Assembly: GCF_003667825.1 (NCBI RefSeq)
Contig: NZ_CP033043.1
Coordinates: 5,030,501 to 5,094,500, forward strand
Direction of reading: 5' to 3'
Origin: Metabacillus litoralis
GTDB taxonomy: Bacteria > Bacillota > Bacilli > Bacillales > Bacillaceae
Length of the DNA stretch: 64,000 bases
Below, in pieces: positions 18,233 to 28,072 of this stretch. The notes under the pieces are model-generated. The model ran no database searches. It saw nothing but the letters and a program-made list of their open reading frames with translations, and was not told the DNA's origin. A program made the translations under genes and the position numbers. Every line of letters begins with the position of its first letter. Position 1 is the first letter of the stretch.

Positions 18233-19600
18233 TTGTCAGAAGAAAGAGAACAAGTTGAGCTTGAAGAAGGAACGCTGCTTTCAGCACTTACTCAGAAAAA
18301 TATGGATGATTTTCGTTCCGTGTTTTTAGAGCAGCACCCTTACGACCAGGCCAGCTTTTTTATTAAGCTTGACCCAGAAGATCGCCAGACTGTTTATCAT
18401 TTTCTTTCTCCGGAAGAAATGGCAGCGGTCTTTGAAAATATTGAAGATGAAGATGGCCTTTATCAAACATACTTATCAGAAATGGATCCTACGTTTGCTG
18501 CCCAAATGCTTGCACAGATGTATGCAGATGATGCCGTTGACGTTTTAAATGAGCTTGATAAGGATCAGGTTGCAAGTTATTTAACAATTATGGATGATGA
18601 AGCAGCTGAAGAAATACGAGAGTTGCTTCATTACGAAGAATATACAGCCGGAAGTATCATGACAACGGAGTATATCTCCATTCATGCTCATCAAACGGTT
18701 CATTCTGCCATGCAAATATTAAAAAAAGAAGCTCCAAACGCTGAAACTATTTATTATGTATTTGTTGTGAATGAAGATGAAAAGCTTGCTGGTGTTATTT
18801 CGTTAAGAGATTTAATTATTAGTGAACCTGACACGATGATTTCAGACATTATGAATGAACGTGTTTACTCGGTAAGTGTCGCGGAAGATCAAGAAGAAGT
18901 TGCAAGAAAAATGAAAGACTATAACTTCCTTGCGCTCCCAGTCGTTGATTTTCAAGGACATCTGCTAGGAATTATCACTGTTGATGATATCGTCGATGTT
19001 ATTGAAGAAGAAGCAAGTGATGACTATTCGAAGCTTGCTGCGGTATCTGACGTTGACTCCACTGATAGAGGGCCGTTTTCGGCTGCCAAAAAAAGGTTGC
19101 CGTGGTTAATTATATTATTATTTCTTGGAATGTTTACAGCAAGTTTAATTGGTCGATTTGAAGCAACATTAGAGAAGGTTGCCATTTTAGCCGTGTTTAT
19201 CCCTTTAATTGCCGGTATGGCAGGAAACACAGGAACACAGGCTTTAGCCGTTGCTGTTAGAAGAATTTCACTCGGTGATACTGAAGATCAAAATCTTAGT
19301 AAGATGATTGTTCGGGAGGCAGGTACAGGTTTAATAACAGGGGCAATTTGTGGTGTTGTTGTGACTGTTGTTGTTTTTGTATGGCAAGGTGACTTATTTC
19401 TAGGTGCACTAGTAGGGATCTCAATATTGGCTACACTAACTGTAGCGACGATTTCTGGTGCCTTTATTCCATTAATTATGCATAAATTGAAGGTGGATCC
19501 GGCTGTTGCATCTGGTCCTTTTATTACAACTATAAATGATATTATTAGTATTTTAATTTATTTTGGTATGGCGACTTTGTTTATGCAATATTTAATTTAA
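18233..19600 (+). CDS. mgtE: MgtE magnesium transporter
   Basis: Mg2+ channel of 455 residues. The cytosolic N domain (about 1-130, MgtE_N superhelix) is followed by two CBS domains (GSIMTTEYISIHAHQTVHSAM... and SDIMNERVYSVSVAEDQEEV...), which sense Mg2+ and gate the pore, then a plug helix and five transmembrane helices with the pore signature PLIAGMAGNTGTQALAVAVR near residue 325. A TTG start with GAGGAGGAA upstream. No riboswitch is visible, so regulation may be mainly by protein gating. Confidence 0.95.
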   Translation: MSEEREQVELEEGTLLSALTQKNMDDFRSVFLEQHPYDQASFFIKLDPEDRQTVYHFLSPEEMAAVFENIEDEDGLYQTYLSEMDPTFAAQMLAQMYADDAVDVLNELDKDQVASYLTIMDDEAAEEIRELLHYEEYTAGSIMTTEYISIHAHQTVHSAMQILKKEAPNAETIYYVFVVNEDEKLAGVISLRDLIISEPDTMISDIMNERVYSVSVAEDQEEVARKMKDYNFLALPVVDFQGHLLGIITVDDIVDVIEEEASDDYSKLAAVSDVDSTDRGPFSAAKKRLPWLIILLFLGMFTASLIGRFEATLEKVAILAVFIPLIAGMAGNTGTQALAVAVRRISLGDTEDQNLSKMIVREAGTGLITGAICGVVVTVVVFVWQGDLFLGALVGISILATLTVATISGAFIPLIMHKLKVDPAVASGPFITTINDIISILIYFGMATLFMQYLI

Positions 19601-19726
19601 CTAGATTCCAGCTTAGAGCATATTGTTACAAGTTATGTTCTAGGTTTTATATGATAGAAGATATACATTCTTCACTAGATATTTTACCTTTTAATGTTAA
19701 TGAATTTAAGATAAAGGAGGGATACG

Positions 19727-21574
19727 ATGCATGGAGCATCTGTAACTTCATTAGTTATTGTTATTCTCGCAGCATTTCTAACCCCTATTTTACTACATCG
19801 ATTAAAGCTAAACTTTATGCCAGTCGTCGTAGCCGAAATTATCGTTGGGTTAATTATTGGAAAAAGTGGTTTTGATGTTGTCCACCAGGATATGTGGCTT
19901 GAGACATTATCAATGCTTGGATTTATTTTCTTAATGTTTCTTAGTGGTCTTGAAATAGACTTTACAGCTTTTGCGGGAGGAAAGAAAAAGGAAAAGCTTC
20001 CTTCTGGTAAAGATGCACCTAATGCGTTTTTCGTATCACTCATCATATTTGTTGGGATTTTTGCTCTATCCTTATTATTATCCTACATCTTTGTATGGAT
20101 CGGGTTAATGGACAACGCGTTTTTAATGACCTTAATTATTTCGACTATTTCTCTAGGAGTAGTAGTGCCTACATTAAAAGATGCAGGAATTATGAAGTCG
20201 AATATTGGTCAAATTATTTTACTTGTGGCTGTTATCGCCGACTTAGTCACAATGGTGCTTCTTGCTGTTTTTGCTTCCATTTATGGTGGTGGAGACAACA
20301 ATACATGGTTGTTATTAGTTCTATTTGGAGCTGGTGTTGGGCTCTATTTCTTAGGAAAAACATTTATGAATCGTTCATTCATCGAAACAATGTCAAAAGG
20401 GACGATTCAAATTGGGACACGAGCTGTTTTTACGTTAATTATTTTATTAGTGGCGATTTCCGAAACAATTGGTGCCGAAAATATTTTAGGAGCCTTTTTA
20501 GCAGGTGTGCTAGTTTCGCTATTATCTCCTAACAAAGAAATGGTTCAAAAGCTTGATTCTTTCGGATATGGATTTCTTATTCCGATTTTCTTTGTAATGG
20601 TTGGAGTTGAATTAGATATTTGGGCTTTGTTTAAAGATCCAAAAATCTTCCTGCTTATTCCATTATTATTTATCGCACTTCTGATTTCTAAGATTTTACC
20701 TGTTTATTATTTGAAAAGATGGTACGATGGCAAAACAACACTTGCAGCTGGTTTTCTCTTAACATCTACGCTTTCTCTTGTCATTGCTGCTGCAACGATT
20801 GGGGAAAGAATGGAGATTATCACAGCTGAAATGTCAGGTGCGCTTATTTTAGTTGCAGTAATTACGAGTATCGTAACTCCGATTTTCTTTAAAAAGCTTT
20901 TTCCAAAAAGCGAAGGAAAATCAACCAAAATCAAGGTTGCCTTTATTGGTGCCAATCAAATGTCACTGCCTGTTACAAGAGAGCTAAACCAAGATCTTTA
21001 TGAAACAACGGTTTATCATATTCAACAAGATAAAATTGATAAACAAATCTCTGAATCATTGTTTGAGATTAGAGAAATTGATGATTTTCAGGTTGAAACA
21101 TTAAAAGATCGAAACGCATTTGATGTAGACTTAATCGTTGTAGCTACTGGTGATGAACAACGAAATGCCGATATTGCCTTATTTGCAAAAAAAGAGCAAG
21201 TTGATCGAGTGATTGCTAGTGTGGCATCACCTGATTTAGCAAGTCAATTAAAGGATGAGGGTATTGATATTTTCTCTACACTTCTTTCAACAAAAACGAT
21301 GCTTCGTGCTTTAATTGAAGCACCAAGTGTTATGAGAATCTTAACAAATCAGGAAACAACTCTATATCAAATTAACTTAAATAATGCAAAATACGATAAC
21401 ATCCTGCTACGAAACTTTCCGTTTACAGGAGACATTATTTTTGTCCGTATTTTCAGAGGCAAAGATTCGATTGTCCCACATGGAGATACAGACCTGAAAT
21501 TAGGAGATCGTCTAATTGTGACGGGTTCTAGAGAATATGTAAATGAACTTAAACATGAGTTGGAATTAATATAA
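19727..21574 (+). CDS. yjbQ: CPA2-family cation:proton antiporter with TrkA domains (YjbQ)
   Basis: A 615-residue KefB/YjbQ-type monovalent cation/H+ antiporter. Twelve or so membrane segments occupy residues 1-390 (including GFIFLMFLSGLEIDF and GVVVPTLKDAGIM), then a TrkA_N Rossmann domain (KVAFIGANQMSLPVTREL, about 400-520) and a TrkA_C domain (about 530-615, RGKDSIVPHGDTDLKLGDRLIVTGS) follow, which usually bind nucleotides and regulate transport. ATG after AAGGAGGG. Conserved position before the thiamine operon. Likely K+/H+ exchange by analogy. Confidence 0.93.
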   Translation: MHGASVTSLVIVILAAFLTPILLHRLKLNFMPVVVAEIIVGLIIGKSGFDVVHQDMWLETLSMLGFIFLMFLSGLEIDFTAFAGGKKKEKLPSGKDAPNAFFVSLIIFVGIFALSLLLSYIFVWIGLMDNAFLMTLIISTISLGVVVPTLKDAGIMKSNIGQIILLVAVIADLVTMVLLAVFASIYGGGDNNTWLLLVLFGAGVGLYFLGKTFMNRSFIETMSKGTIQIGTRAVFTLIILLVAISETIGAENILGAFLAGVLVSLLSPNKEMVQKLDSFGYGFLIPIFFVMVGVELDIWALFKDPKIFLLIPLLFIALLISKILPVYYLKRWYDGKTTLAAGFLLTSTLSLVIAAATIGERMEIITAEMSGALILVAVITSIVTPIFFKKLFPKSEGKSTKIKVAFIGANQMSLPVTRELNQDLYETTVYHIQQDKIDKQISESLFEIREIDDFQVETLKDRNAFDVDLIVVATGDEQRNADIALFAKKEQVDRVIASVASPDLASQLKDEGIDIFSTLLSTKTMLRALIEAPSVMRILTNQETTLYQINLNNAKYDNILLRNFPFTGDIIFVRIFRGKDSIVPHGDTDLKLGDRLIVTGSREYVNELKHELELI

Positions 21575-21663
21575 TTTTATCAATTAAAAAACATCAGGGT
21601 ATCTTACTCTTGAAAGTTTCCAAACATTTGGTATGATAGAAATAAGTAAATACGAGAGAAACA

Positions 21664-21760
21664 ACCGCTAGGGGAGCCTTAAATAGAGGCTGAGATTAAA
21701 GTGTGACTTTAAGACCCTTATAACCTGATCTGGATGATACCAGCGTAGGGAAGTGGATAC
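21664..21760 (+). promoter_or_regulatory. TPP riboswitch (THI element)
   Basis: The conserved core is present: CTAGGGGAGCC, GGCTGAGATTAAAG, then ACCCTTATAACCTGATCTGGAT and ATACCAGCGTAGGGAAG. It binds thiamine pyrophosphate and, when occupied, favours the downstream terminator. It precedes tenI-thiO-S-G-F-D. Confidence 0.96.
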
Positions 21761-21782
21761 ATCATGGTTTTTTGTGTATGTA

Positions 21783-21814
21783 AACCACTTTCCTATAGGA
21801 AAGTGGTTTTTTGC
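21783..21814 (+). terminator. TPP riboswitch expression-platform terminator
   Basis: AACCACTTTCCT/AGGAAAGTGGTT hairpin followed by TTTT. GGGAAGTGG at the riboswitch 3' end can pair with the left arm (CCACTTTCC) as the antiterminator. Confidence 0.9.
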
Positions 21815-21855
21815 GTCCTATAAAACTTTACTATTTAAGAATCAAGGTGAAAAAA

Positions 21856-22464
21856 GTGGAATTTCATGTCATTACAGATGGCAAGCAAACGGTAAATGAA
21901 TTAACAGTGAAACTTACGATGCTCCATCAAGATGTGGATTATATTCATATCCGGGAAAAACAGAAAACGGCTTCAGACATCATGTTACTTGTGTCAAATT
22001 TGCTTCAGCGGGGTGTACCGAAGGAAAAACTTGTGATCAATGATCGACTTGATGTTGCTTTATTACATAATATTCCTAATGTTCATTTACCAGGTCACGG
22101 CCTTCCTGTTGAGGTAGTAAGAGCTTTTGATTCGCACGTAAGAATTGGACGGTCTGTCCATTCGCTAGAAGAAGCTTTACGATGTGAAGAAGCGGGGGCT
22201 GATTACTTGTTATTTGGTCACATCTTTGAAACAAATTCAAAAGCAGCATTACCTCCAAGAGGTGTAGAACAATTAGCTGAAATTTGTGAGCACATGACAA
22301 TTCCAGTTATTGCGATAGGAGGCATTACTCCTAGCACAATTAAGTTGCTTAAAAACGTAAGTGTTCATGGTGTTGCTGTTATGTCCTATGTTATAGCGAG
22401 CAGTGATCCAATTGCAGCTTTAACCAATTTAAAAGAGGGGGGTTACCATGCAAAAACAATATGA
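21856..22464 (+). CDS. tenI: Thiazole tautomerase TenI
   Basis: TIM-barrel enzyme (202 residues) that aromatises the thiazole tautomer made by ThiG before coupling by ThiE; it is a ThiE homologue without thiamine phosphate synthase activity. Visible: VEFHVITDGKQ at the N-terminus, DYIHIREK, LVINDRLDVALLHNIPNVHLPGHGL, IGRSVHSLEEA and ADYLLFGHIFETNSK, then IAIGGITPSTI. A GTG at 21856 with AAGGTGA five bases upstream is the start; the longer frame runs into the terminator. There is no tenA before it, unlike B. subtilis. Overlaps thiO by 17 bases. Confidence 0.9.
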   Translation: MEFHVITDGKQTVNELTVKLTMLHQDVDYIHIREKQKTASDIMLLVSNLLQRGVPKEKLVINDRLDVALLHNIPNVHLPGHGLPVEVVRAFDSHVRIGRSVHSLEEALRCEEAGADYLLFGHIFETNSKAALPPRGVEQLAEICEHMTIPVIAIGGITPSTIKLLKNVSVHGVAVMSYVIASSDPIAALTNLKEGGYHAKTI

Positions 22465-23566
22465 TGTTGGAATTGTTGGCGGCGGTATAATTGGGCAGTC
22501 AATTGCCTATCAGCTTGCAAAAGAGGGAATCTCCGTTCTTGTATTAGATAGCCATAAAGGTGGTACAGGTGCAACATGTGCAGCTGCTGGAATGCTTGGG
22601 GCAAATTCCGAATTGGAAAATAATGATGCTTTTTTTCAGTTTGCGAAGGAAAGTCAAAGACACTATCACATCTTACGTGATGAGCTGTCAGAATTATCAC
22701 AGATTAATATTCAACTAGTTGATAAAGGCATGTATAAGCTAGCAATGACAGAAAATGAAGCGAGAGTTTTGAAGAAAGCTGTAGAAGACTATCAAACTTT
22801 AGAATGGCACACGAAAGAAACAGTTTTACAAGGTGAACCACATGTGTCTGATTCGATCGTAGGAGCGCTTTATATTCCTGAAGATGGCCACGTTTCTCCT
22901 ACACATGTATGTGCGGCTTTCACGAAATCTGCTAGCTTACTAGGAGCTACATTTAAAGAAAATACACCCGTTCATTCTATTAAGAAAACAGCTACAAATC
23001 AGTATACGTTATCAACACCACAAGGGGATTATCTTTGTAGCAAAGTAGTTATCGCAAATGGAGTATGGAGTGGACACTTTTTTAAACAATTAGGACTTGA
23101 GGTCAATATGAGGCCGGTTAAGGGTGAATGTCTTTCCGTTCAAGGGGATCATTTAGATCTCGAAAAGACTCTTTTCTATGACCATTGTTATATCGTTCCA
23201 AAGGGTGATGGAAGGTTTGTTGTAGGAGCCACAATGATTGAGGATGATTGGAGTACAACACCATCACTTGGAGGAATTCAGTCACTGATTGAAAAAGTGA
23301 CGCCGATGATGCCAAGTATTACATCCGCTAAGCTGCTCGATACTTGGGCTGGGTTAAGGCCACAATCTGATGATGGAAAGCCATATATTGGACAGCATCC
23401 TGAGGATGAGAACATCTACTTTGCAACAGGACATTACCGAAATGGAATTCTGCTTGCTCCTAAAACAGGAACAATGGTCAGAGATCTTATTTTAAAAAGA
23501 AAACAAAACGAAGAGTATATTCATGCTTTTTCTTTAACGAGAAAGCTTACTCAAACAACGAGGTGA
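22448..23566 (+). CDS. thiO: Glycine oxidase ThiO
   Basis: FAD-dependent amine oxidase (372 residues) that oxidises glycine to the imine precursor of the thiazole ring. The N-terminal dinucleotide-binding fold is YDVGIVGGGIIGQSIAYQLA, and AAAGMLGANSE and the C-terminal RPQSDDGKPYIG...NIYFATGHYRNGILLAP match the DadA/ThiO family. It starts within the end of tenI and is followed five bases later by thiS, so the cluster is one transcript controlled by the TPP riboswitch. Confidence 0.95.
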   Translation: MQKQYDVGIVGGGIIGQSIAYQLAKEGISVLVLDSHKGGTGATCAAAGMLGANSELENNDAFFQFAKESQRHYHILRDELSELSQINIQLVDKGMYKLAMTENEARVLKKAVEDYQTLEWHTKETVLQGEPHVSDSIVGALYIPEDGHVSPTHVCAAFTKSASLLGATFKENTPVHSIKKTATNQYTLSTPQGDYLCSKVVIANGVWSGHFFKQLGLEVNMRPVKGECLSVQGDHLDLEKTLFYDHCYIVPKGDGRFVVGATMIEDDWSTTPSLGGIQSLIEKVTPMMPSITSAKLLDTWAGLRPQSDDGKPYIGQHPEDENIYFATGHYRNGILLAPKTGTMVRDLILKRKQNEEYIHAFSLTRKLTQTTR

Positions 23567-23570
23567 TTTC

Positions 23571-23774
23571 ATGAGCATTAAATTAAATGGTGAACAGGTT
23601 GAATTAAATCAAGAAGTTAAAACAATTCAGCATCTACTGGCGTTTTACAAGCTGGAAGATCGTCTTGTTATTGTTGAGCATAACCGCGAGATTGTTTTAA
23701 AAGATCAATATGAAAACACAATCATTTCAAATGGTGATGAAATTGAGTTAGTTCATTTTGTAGGAGGAGGATGA
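23571..23774 (+). CDS. thiS: Sulfur carrier protein ThiS
   Basis: A 67-residue ubiquitin-like sulfur carrier. It ends in the required VGGG (...LVHFVGGG), whose terminal glycine is adenylated by ThiF and thiocarboxylated before sulfur donation to ThiG. Placed tightly between thiO and thiG. Confidence 0.96.
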   Translation: MSIKLNGEQVELNQEVKTIQHLLAFYKLEDRLVIVEHNREIVLKDQYENTIISNGDEIELVHFVGGG

Positions 23775-23778
23775 TTTT

Positions 23779-24546
23779 ATGTTAAAAATTGCAGATAAAA
23801 CATTTCAATCAAGATTATTATTAGGTACAGGAAAATACCCTTCATTTGACATTCAAAAGGAAGCAGTTGCCCAATCAGAAGCGGAGATCTTAACGTTTGC
23901 GGTGCGCCGAATGAATATTTTCGAAGAATCACAACCTAATTTTTTAGAGCAATTAGATGTTTCAAAATATACACTGCTACCAAATACAGCAGGAGCTAAA
24001 ACAGCTGAAGAAGCAGTAAGAATTGCGAAACTAGCAAAAGCATCAGGCTTATGTGACATGATTAAGGTTGAGGTTATTGGCTGTGATCGTTCATTATTAC
24101 CAGACCCAGTTGAAACGTTAAAAGCAAGTGAAATGCTTTTAGAAGAGGGCTTTATCGTTTTACCATACACATCAGATGATGTTGTGCTTGCTAGAAGATT
24201 AGAAGAGTTAGGTGTTCATGCTATTATGCCGGGAGCATCTCCAATTGGCTCTGGTCAGGGACTTCTAAATCCTCTTAATCTATCATTTATTATTGAGCAA
24301 TCTAAAGTGCCCGTCATTATTGACGCGGGAATTGGTTCACCAGCGGATGCGGCATTAGCAATGGAGCTTGGTGCAGATGGTGTTCTATTAAATACAGCTG
24401 TGTCGGCTGCTAAAGATCCTGTGAAAATGGCTGTTGCGATGAAGTTAGCGATTGAAGCTGGAAGACTAGGGTATGAAGCTGGTAGAATAGCTAAAAAAGA
24501 CTATGCTATTGCAAGTAGTCCAACAGAAGGAATGATTACGACTTAA
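23779..24546 (+). CDS. thiG: Thiazole synthase ThiG
   Basis: TIM-barrel enzyme (255 residues) that joins DXP, the ThiO product and the ThiS thiocarboxylate to form the thiazole. Visible: [13 protein letters not shown], the [13 protein letters not shown] stretch, [15 protein letters not shown] and [32 protein letters not shown]. The Schiff-base lysine region is in DMIKVEVIG. The TAA overlaps the thiF ATG (TAATG), coupling translation. Confidence 0.97.
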   Translation: MLKIADKTFQSRLLLGTGKYPSFDIQKEAVAQSEAEILTFAVRRMNIFEESQPNFLEQLDVSKYTLLPNTAGAKTAEEAVRIAKLAKASGLCDMIKVEVIGCDRSLLPDPVETLKASEMLLEEGFIVLPYTSDDVVLARRLEELGVHAIMPGASPIGSGQGLLNPLNLSFIIEQSKVPVIIDAGIGSPADAALAMELGADGVLLNTAVSAAKDPVKMAVAMKLAIEAGRLGYEAGRIAKKDYAIASSPTEGMITT

Positions 24547-25562
24547 TGGAACGCTATTCTAGACAAATGCTATTTACTCCAATTGGAGAAAAGGGTCAAG
24601 ATAACATACGAAAAAAACATGTATTGATTGTTGGAGCAGGTGCTTTAGGTACGGCTAGCGCTGAAATGATTGCACGTGCGGGCATTGGAACATTAACAAT
24701 TGTTGACCGGGATTATGTTGAATGGAGCAATTTGCAAAGACAGCAGCTTTATATAGAAGATGATGCGATCAATCGCATTCCTAAAGCTGTTGCAGCAAAG
24801 CAGCATCTTGAAAAGATAAATTCAGAAGTAGAAGTTTTATCGTATGTAGAAGATGTTACCTCTGCAAATATTGAGGAATTTGCTGAAGGTGTAGATGTGA
24901 TCATAGATGCGACGGATAATTTTGAAACAAGATTATTGATTAATGATCTTTCAATAAAAAATAATATTCCATGGATTTACGGTGGCTGCGTGGGAAGCTA
25001 TGGTTTATCGTTCACCATTATTCCTAGTGAAACACCGTGTTTACATTGCTTATTAAAGCATATCCCGTTTGATGGAATGACATGTGACACAGTCGGGGTG
25101 ATCTCACCAATTGTAAGTATGGTTGCTTCACATCAAACAGCAGAAGCACTTAAAATTCTCGTAGGAGATATGGAAAACATGCGAGGTAAGCTTGTATCAT
25201 TTGATTTATGGAAAAACCAATATTCTTCAATTAATATGGATCGACTGAAAAATGATGCATGCCCAACTTGTGGTACTGATCCAGTTTTTCCTTACTTAAC
25301 GGCTGAAATGGAAACAAAGGCTGCTGTTCTATGCGGTAGAGATACTGTGCAAATTAGACCAAGTTCAGGTAAGCAATTTTCTTTTGAACAAATTGCGGAG
25401 CGAATAAAGCCGATTGCAGATGCTTTTTTAGAAAATCCATTTCTTATGTCATTTACGTTTGGTGAACACAGAATCGTCCTATTTAAGGATGGTCGTGCCC
25501 TTATCCACGGAACGAAGGATATTTCTGAAGCGAAGAAGATTTATCACCGCTACATCGGGTAG
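24546..25562 (+). CDS. thiF: ThiS adenylyltransferase ThiF (MoeB/ThiF family)
   Basis: E1-like enzyme of 338 residues. The nucleotide site [22 protein letters not shown], the NLQRQQLY catalytic Arg stretch and [15 protein letters not shown] are typical; zinc Cys pairs appear as CLHC and CPTCGTD. The C-terminal tail of about 90 residues beyond the zinc site resembles that of MoeB-like proteins of Bacillus. It activates the ThiS C-terminus with ATP. Coupled by overlap to thiG. Confidence 0.94.
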   Translation: MERYSRQMLFTPIGEKGQDNIRKKHVLIVGAGALGTASAEMIARAGIGTLTIVDRDYVEWSNLQRQQLYIEDDAINRIPKAVAAKQHLEKINSEVEVLSYVEDVTSANIEEFAEGVDVIIDATDNFETRLLINDLSIKNNIPWIYGGCVGSYGLSFTIIPSETPCLHCLLKHIPFDGMTCDTVGVISPIVSMVASHQTAEALKILVGDMENMRGKLVSFDLWKNQYSSINMDRLKNDACPTCGTDPVFPYLTAEMETKAAVLCGRDTVQIRPSSGKQFSFEQIAERIKPIADAFLENPFLMSFTFGEHRIVLFKDGRALIHGTKDISEAKKIYHRYIG

Positions 25563-25577
25563 CAAGGAGGATATAAA

Positions 25578-26390
25578 ATGACAGTATCTCGTGCTTTAAC
25601 AATTGCGGGATCGGACTCTGGAGGAGGAGCAGGCATCCAAGCAGATTTAAAAACATTTCAAGAGCTTGGAGTGTTTGGCATGACAGCAATCACTGCTGTT
25701 ACAGCTCAAAATACAATTGGTGTCCAAGGAGTTTATCCTTTATCAATAGAAGCATTAAAAACTCAAATTGATTCTGTTGCAGAAGATTTAGCACCAAATG
25801 CGATTAAAACAGGCATGCTTTTTAATGCTGAAATGATTCAGCTTGTTGCGGAGAGAATTCGGCATTATAACTGGGAAAATATCATTGTTGATCCTGTTAT
25901 GGTCGCAAAAGGCGGGCAATCATTATTACAAGAAGAAGCTGTAGAGGCTTTAATTACCGCTTTATTGCCGTTAGCTAAAGTGATTACCCCAAATATACCT
26001 GAAGCAGAAGTGTTAACAGGTATGAAAATTGAAACGTTTGAGCAAAAAAAAGATGCTGCTAAAAAGCTTTATGATCTTGGTGCAACGTTTGTCACGATTA
26101 AAGGTGGTCACGACCCTAACGGTGAAGTGGTTATAGACCTGTTATATGATGGTCAGGGTTTTGATACGTTCGAAGGTATACGAAAAGAAACAAAGCATAC
26201 ACATGGTACCGGCTGTACATTCGCTGCTGCGATCACGGCTGAAATTAGTAAAGGTAAAAGTGTACGTGAAGCTGTTTCAACGGCAAAAGCCTTTATTCAA
26301 GCTGCAATTGAAGATCAATTAGGGATTGGTGGAGGACACGGCCCAACCAATCATTGGGCTTTTAAGAAAAACAACATAACAACCGTATAA
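25578..26390 (+). CDS. thiD: Hydroxymethylpyrimidine (phosphate) kinase ThiD
   Basis: Ribokinase-fold bifunctional kinase (270 residues) that phosphorylates HMP and HMP-P to HMP-PP for thiamine synthesis. Visible: [22 protein letters not shown] at the N-terminus, the conserved [34 protein letters not shown] and the anion hole [17 protein letters not shown] with the catalytic Asp-equivalent region. AAGGAGGA precedes the ATG. Last gene of the tight block begun by tenI. Confidence 0.96.
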   Translation: MTVSRALTIAGSDSGGGAGIQADLKTFQELGVFGMTAITAVTAQNTIGVQGVYPLSIEALKTQIDSVAEDLAPNAIKTGMLFNAEMIQLVAERIRHYNWENIIVDPVMVAKGGQSLLQEEAVEALITALLPLAKVITPNIPEAEVLTGMKIETFEQKKDAAKKLYDLGATFVTIKGGHDPNGEVVIDLLYDGQGFDTFEGIRKETKHTHGTGCTFAAAITAEISKGKSVREAVSTAKAFIQAAIEDQLGIGGGHGPTNHWAFKKNNITTV

Positions 26391-26401
26391 ATGAAGACTA
26401 T

Positions 26402-26464
26402 GGACTGACTCACAGATGAGCCATGACAGGTAGCAACTGTTATGGCTCGAGTCAGTCCTTTTGG
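26402..26464 (+). terminator. Long two-part hairpin between thiD and thiE
   Basis: Perfect outer arms GGACTGACTC (26402-26411) and GAGTCAGTCC (26449-26458), inner arms GAGCCATGACAG (26418-26429) and CTGTTATGGCTC (26437-26448), then TTTT. It can terminate or attenuate thi transcription before thiE. Confidence 0.7.
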
Positions 26465-26486
26465 GTTTATTCGACAAAATTCGGGT

Positions 26487-26499
26487 GGTGCCAGGCACC
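26487..26499. repeat. GGTGCCAGGCACC short palindrome
   Basis: A perfect palindrome of the 'GGTGCC-N-GGCACC' type that recurs across many Bacillus intergenic regions; only one copy was noticed here. Confidence 0.4.
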
Positions 26500-26519
26500 A
26501 TCAAAAAGGGGCATACAAT

Positions 26520-27158
26520 ATGAACGTATCTCAAGCACTAAAAATATATTTTGTAATGGGATCTGTGAATTGCTTTACCTTTGATCCAGAAAAAACATTG
26601 TCTGAGGCCATAAAGGGTGGCATTACGATGTTTCAATATAGAGAGAAGGGCAAAGGAGCTTTAGCAGGTGAAGAACAAGTTTATTTAGGAAAAAAATTAA
26701 AAATGCTATGTGAAAGGAATAGAATTCCATTTATTGTGAATGATGATATTGACTTAGCATTAGAGCTTAACGCAGATGGAATTCATATTGGACAAGATGA
26801 TAGTGATCCTTTTTATACAAGAAAAAGAGTAGGAGCTACCAAATGGATTGGAATTTCAACGCATTCCATTCAGGAGGCAAAAAAGGCAGTAGCTGATGGA
26901 GCCGATTATATCGGAGTTGGCCCAATGTTCTCAACGAAAACAAAGCAAGATGCACATGATGTAGTAGGGCCATCCCTTATTACGCAAATAAGAGAAGCAG
27001 GCTTTATTCATTTGCCGATTGTAGGAATCGGTGGGATAACATTAGAGAATGCCAGTGAGGTCTACCATTCAGGTGCAAATGGAGTGGCTATCATCAGTGC
27101 GATCAGCCAGGCGAAGTCACCAAAAGATGCCACACAAGCATTTTGTTCGATACAATAG
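26520..27158 (+). CDS. thiE: Thiamine-phosphate synthase ThiE
   Basis: TIM-barrel enzyme (212 residues) that couples HMP-PP with thiazole phosphate to give thiamine phosphate. Visible: KIYFVMGSVNC, GITMFQYREKGKGAL, IPFIVNDDIDLALELNADGIHIGQDD, GISTHSIQEAKKAVADGADYIGVGPMFSTKTKQDA, and IVGIGGITLENASEVYHSGANGVAIISAIS. The ATG at 26520, with AAGGGG upstream, is used; the frame continues upstream through the hairpin but without such a site. It is separated from thiD by a strong hairpin. Confidence 0.95.
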   Translation: MNVSQALKIYFVMGSVNCFTFDPEKTLSEAIKGGITMFQYREKGKGALAGEEQVYLGKKLKMLCERNRIPFIVNDDIDLALELNADGIHIGQDDSDPFYTRKRVGATKWIGISTHSIQEAKKAVADGADYIGVGPMFSTKTKQDAHDVVGPSLITQIREAGFIHLPIVGIGGITLENASEVYHSGANGVAIISAISQAKSPKDATQAFCSIQ

Positions 27159-27210
27159 AAAAAGTCTTAACAATGGAAATTATGAAATAGCACTTATTTA
27201 ATATCAATGC

Positions 27211-27232
27211 TATAATTATAACCAGGTACTAA
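27211..27232 (+). promoter_or_regulatory. fabI -10 box and FapR-like operator
   Basis: TATAAT at 27211-27216 overlaps the start of TTATAACCAGGTACTAA (27216-27232), whose right half GGTACTAA and symmetric left half match the FapR box (TTAGTACC..GGTACTAA type). FapR senses malonyl-CoA and represses fatty-acid synthesis genes including fabI in B. subtilis. Confidence 0.7.
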
Positions 27233-27261
27233 TAACTTGTATTAATTTAAGGAGGATGTAC

Positions 27262-28032
27262 ATGGATTTATCACTTAAAGGCCGTAATATCGTCGTAATG
27301 GGAGTAGCAAATAAACGTAGTATTGCATGGGGAATTGCCCGTTCTTTACATAATGCTGGAGCAAGATTAATTTTTACATATGCAGGTGAACGTCTAGAGA
27401 AGTCCGTTCGTGACCTTGCTGACTCATTAGAAGGCGAATCCCTTGTAATACCTTGTGATATTACAAACGATGAAGAAATCAAAACTTGTTTTGCAACAAT
27501 TAAAGAGCAAGTTGGTGTGATTCACGGTATTGCTCATTGTATCGCATTTGCAAACAAAGAAGAGCTTCAAGGTGAGTATTTAAACACTACTCGCGAAGGA
27601 TTCTTACTATCGCAAAACATCAGCTCTTATTCATTAACAGCTGTGGCTAAAGAGGCAAGAGGTCTTTTAACAGAAGGCGGAAGCATTGTAACATTAACAT
27701 ACCTAGGTGGAGAAAGAGTACTACCAAACTATAACGTTATGGGTGTAGCAAAAGCTTCACTTGAAGCAAGTGTTAGATATTTAGCAAGCGACCTAGGAAA
27801 AGATGGGATTCGTGTTAACTCAATCTCAGCTGGACCAATACGTACACTTTCTGCAAAAGGAATTAGTGACTTCAACTCAATTTTAAAAGACATTGAAGAA
27901 CGTTCACCACTTCGTCGTACAACAACACCAGAAGAAGTGGGAGATACAGCACTATTCTTATTCAGTGACTTATCAAGAGGAATGACTGGTGAAAACCTAC
28001 ACGTTGATTCCGGATATCATATTTTAGCTTAA
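27262..28032 (+). CDS. fabI: Enoyl-ACP reductase FabI
   Basis: NAD(P)H-dependent enoyl-acyl carrier protein reductase (256 residues), the last step of each fatty-acid elongation cycle, SDR fold. Visible: LKGRNIVVMGVANKRSIAWGIA with the cofactor site, the catalytic YNVMGVAK (Tyr-x6-Lys) and RVNSISAGPIRTLSAKGI. AAGGAGG lies six bases before the ATG at 27262 (an earlier ATG at 27256 directly abuts the site). Preceded by a FapR-like box. Bidirectional terminator follows. Confidence 0.97.
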   Translation: MDLSLKGRNIVVMGVANKRSIAWGIARSLHNAGARLIFTYAGERLEKSVRDLADSLEGESLVIPCDITNDEEIKTCFATIKEQVGVIHGIAHCIAFANKEELQGEYLNTTREGFLLSQNISSYSLTAVAKEARGLLTEGGSIVTLTYLGGERVLPNYNVMGVAKASLEASVRYLASDLGKDGIRVNSISAGPIRTLSAKGISDFNSILKDIEERSPLRRTTTPEEVGDTALFLFSDLSRGMTGENLHVDSGYHILA

Positions 28033-28037
28033 TTAAA

Positions 28038-28068
28038 AAGGGCGGCTCAATTGTTGAGTCGCCTTCTT
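28038..28068. terminator. Convergent terminator of fabI and the EAL gene
   Basis: GGCGGCTCAA/TTGAGTCGCC hairpin in the 40 bases between the converging genes. Confidence 0.75.
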
Positions 28069-28072
28069 ATTA

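Noticed and set aside
21811..21855. N-terminal extension of TenI from 21811
   Set aside because: It would start in the T run of the riboswitch terminator; the GTG at 21856 has its own ribosome site and the usual TenI N-terminus.
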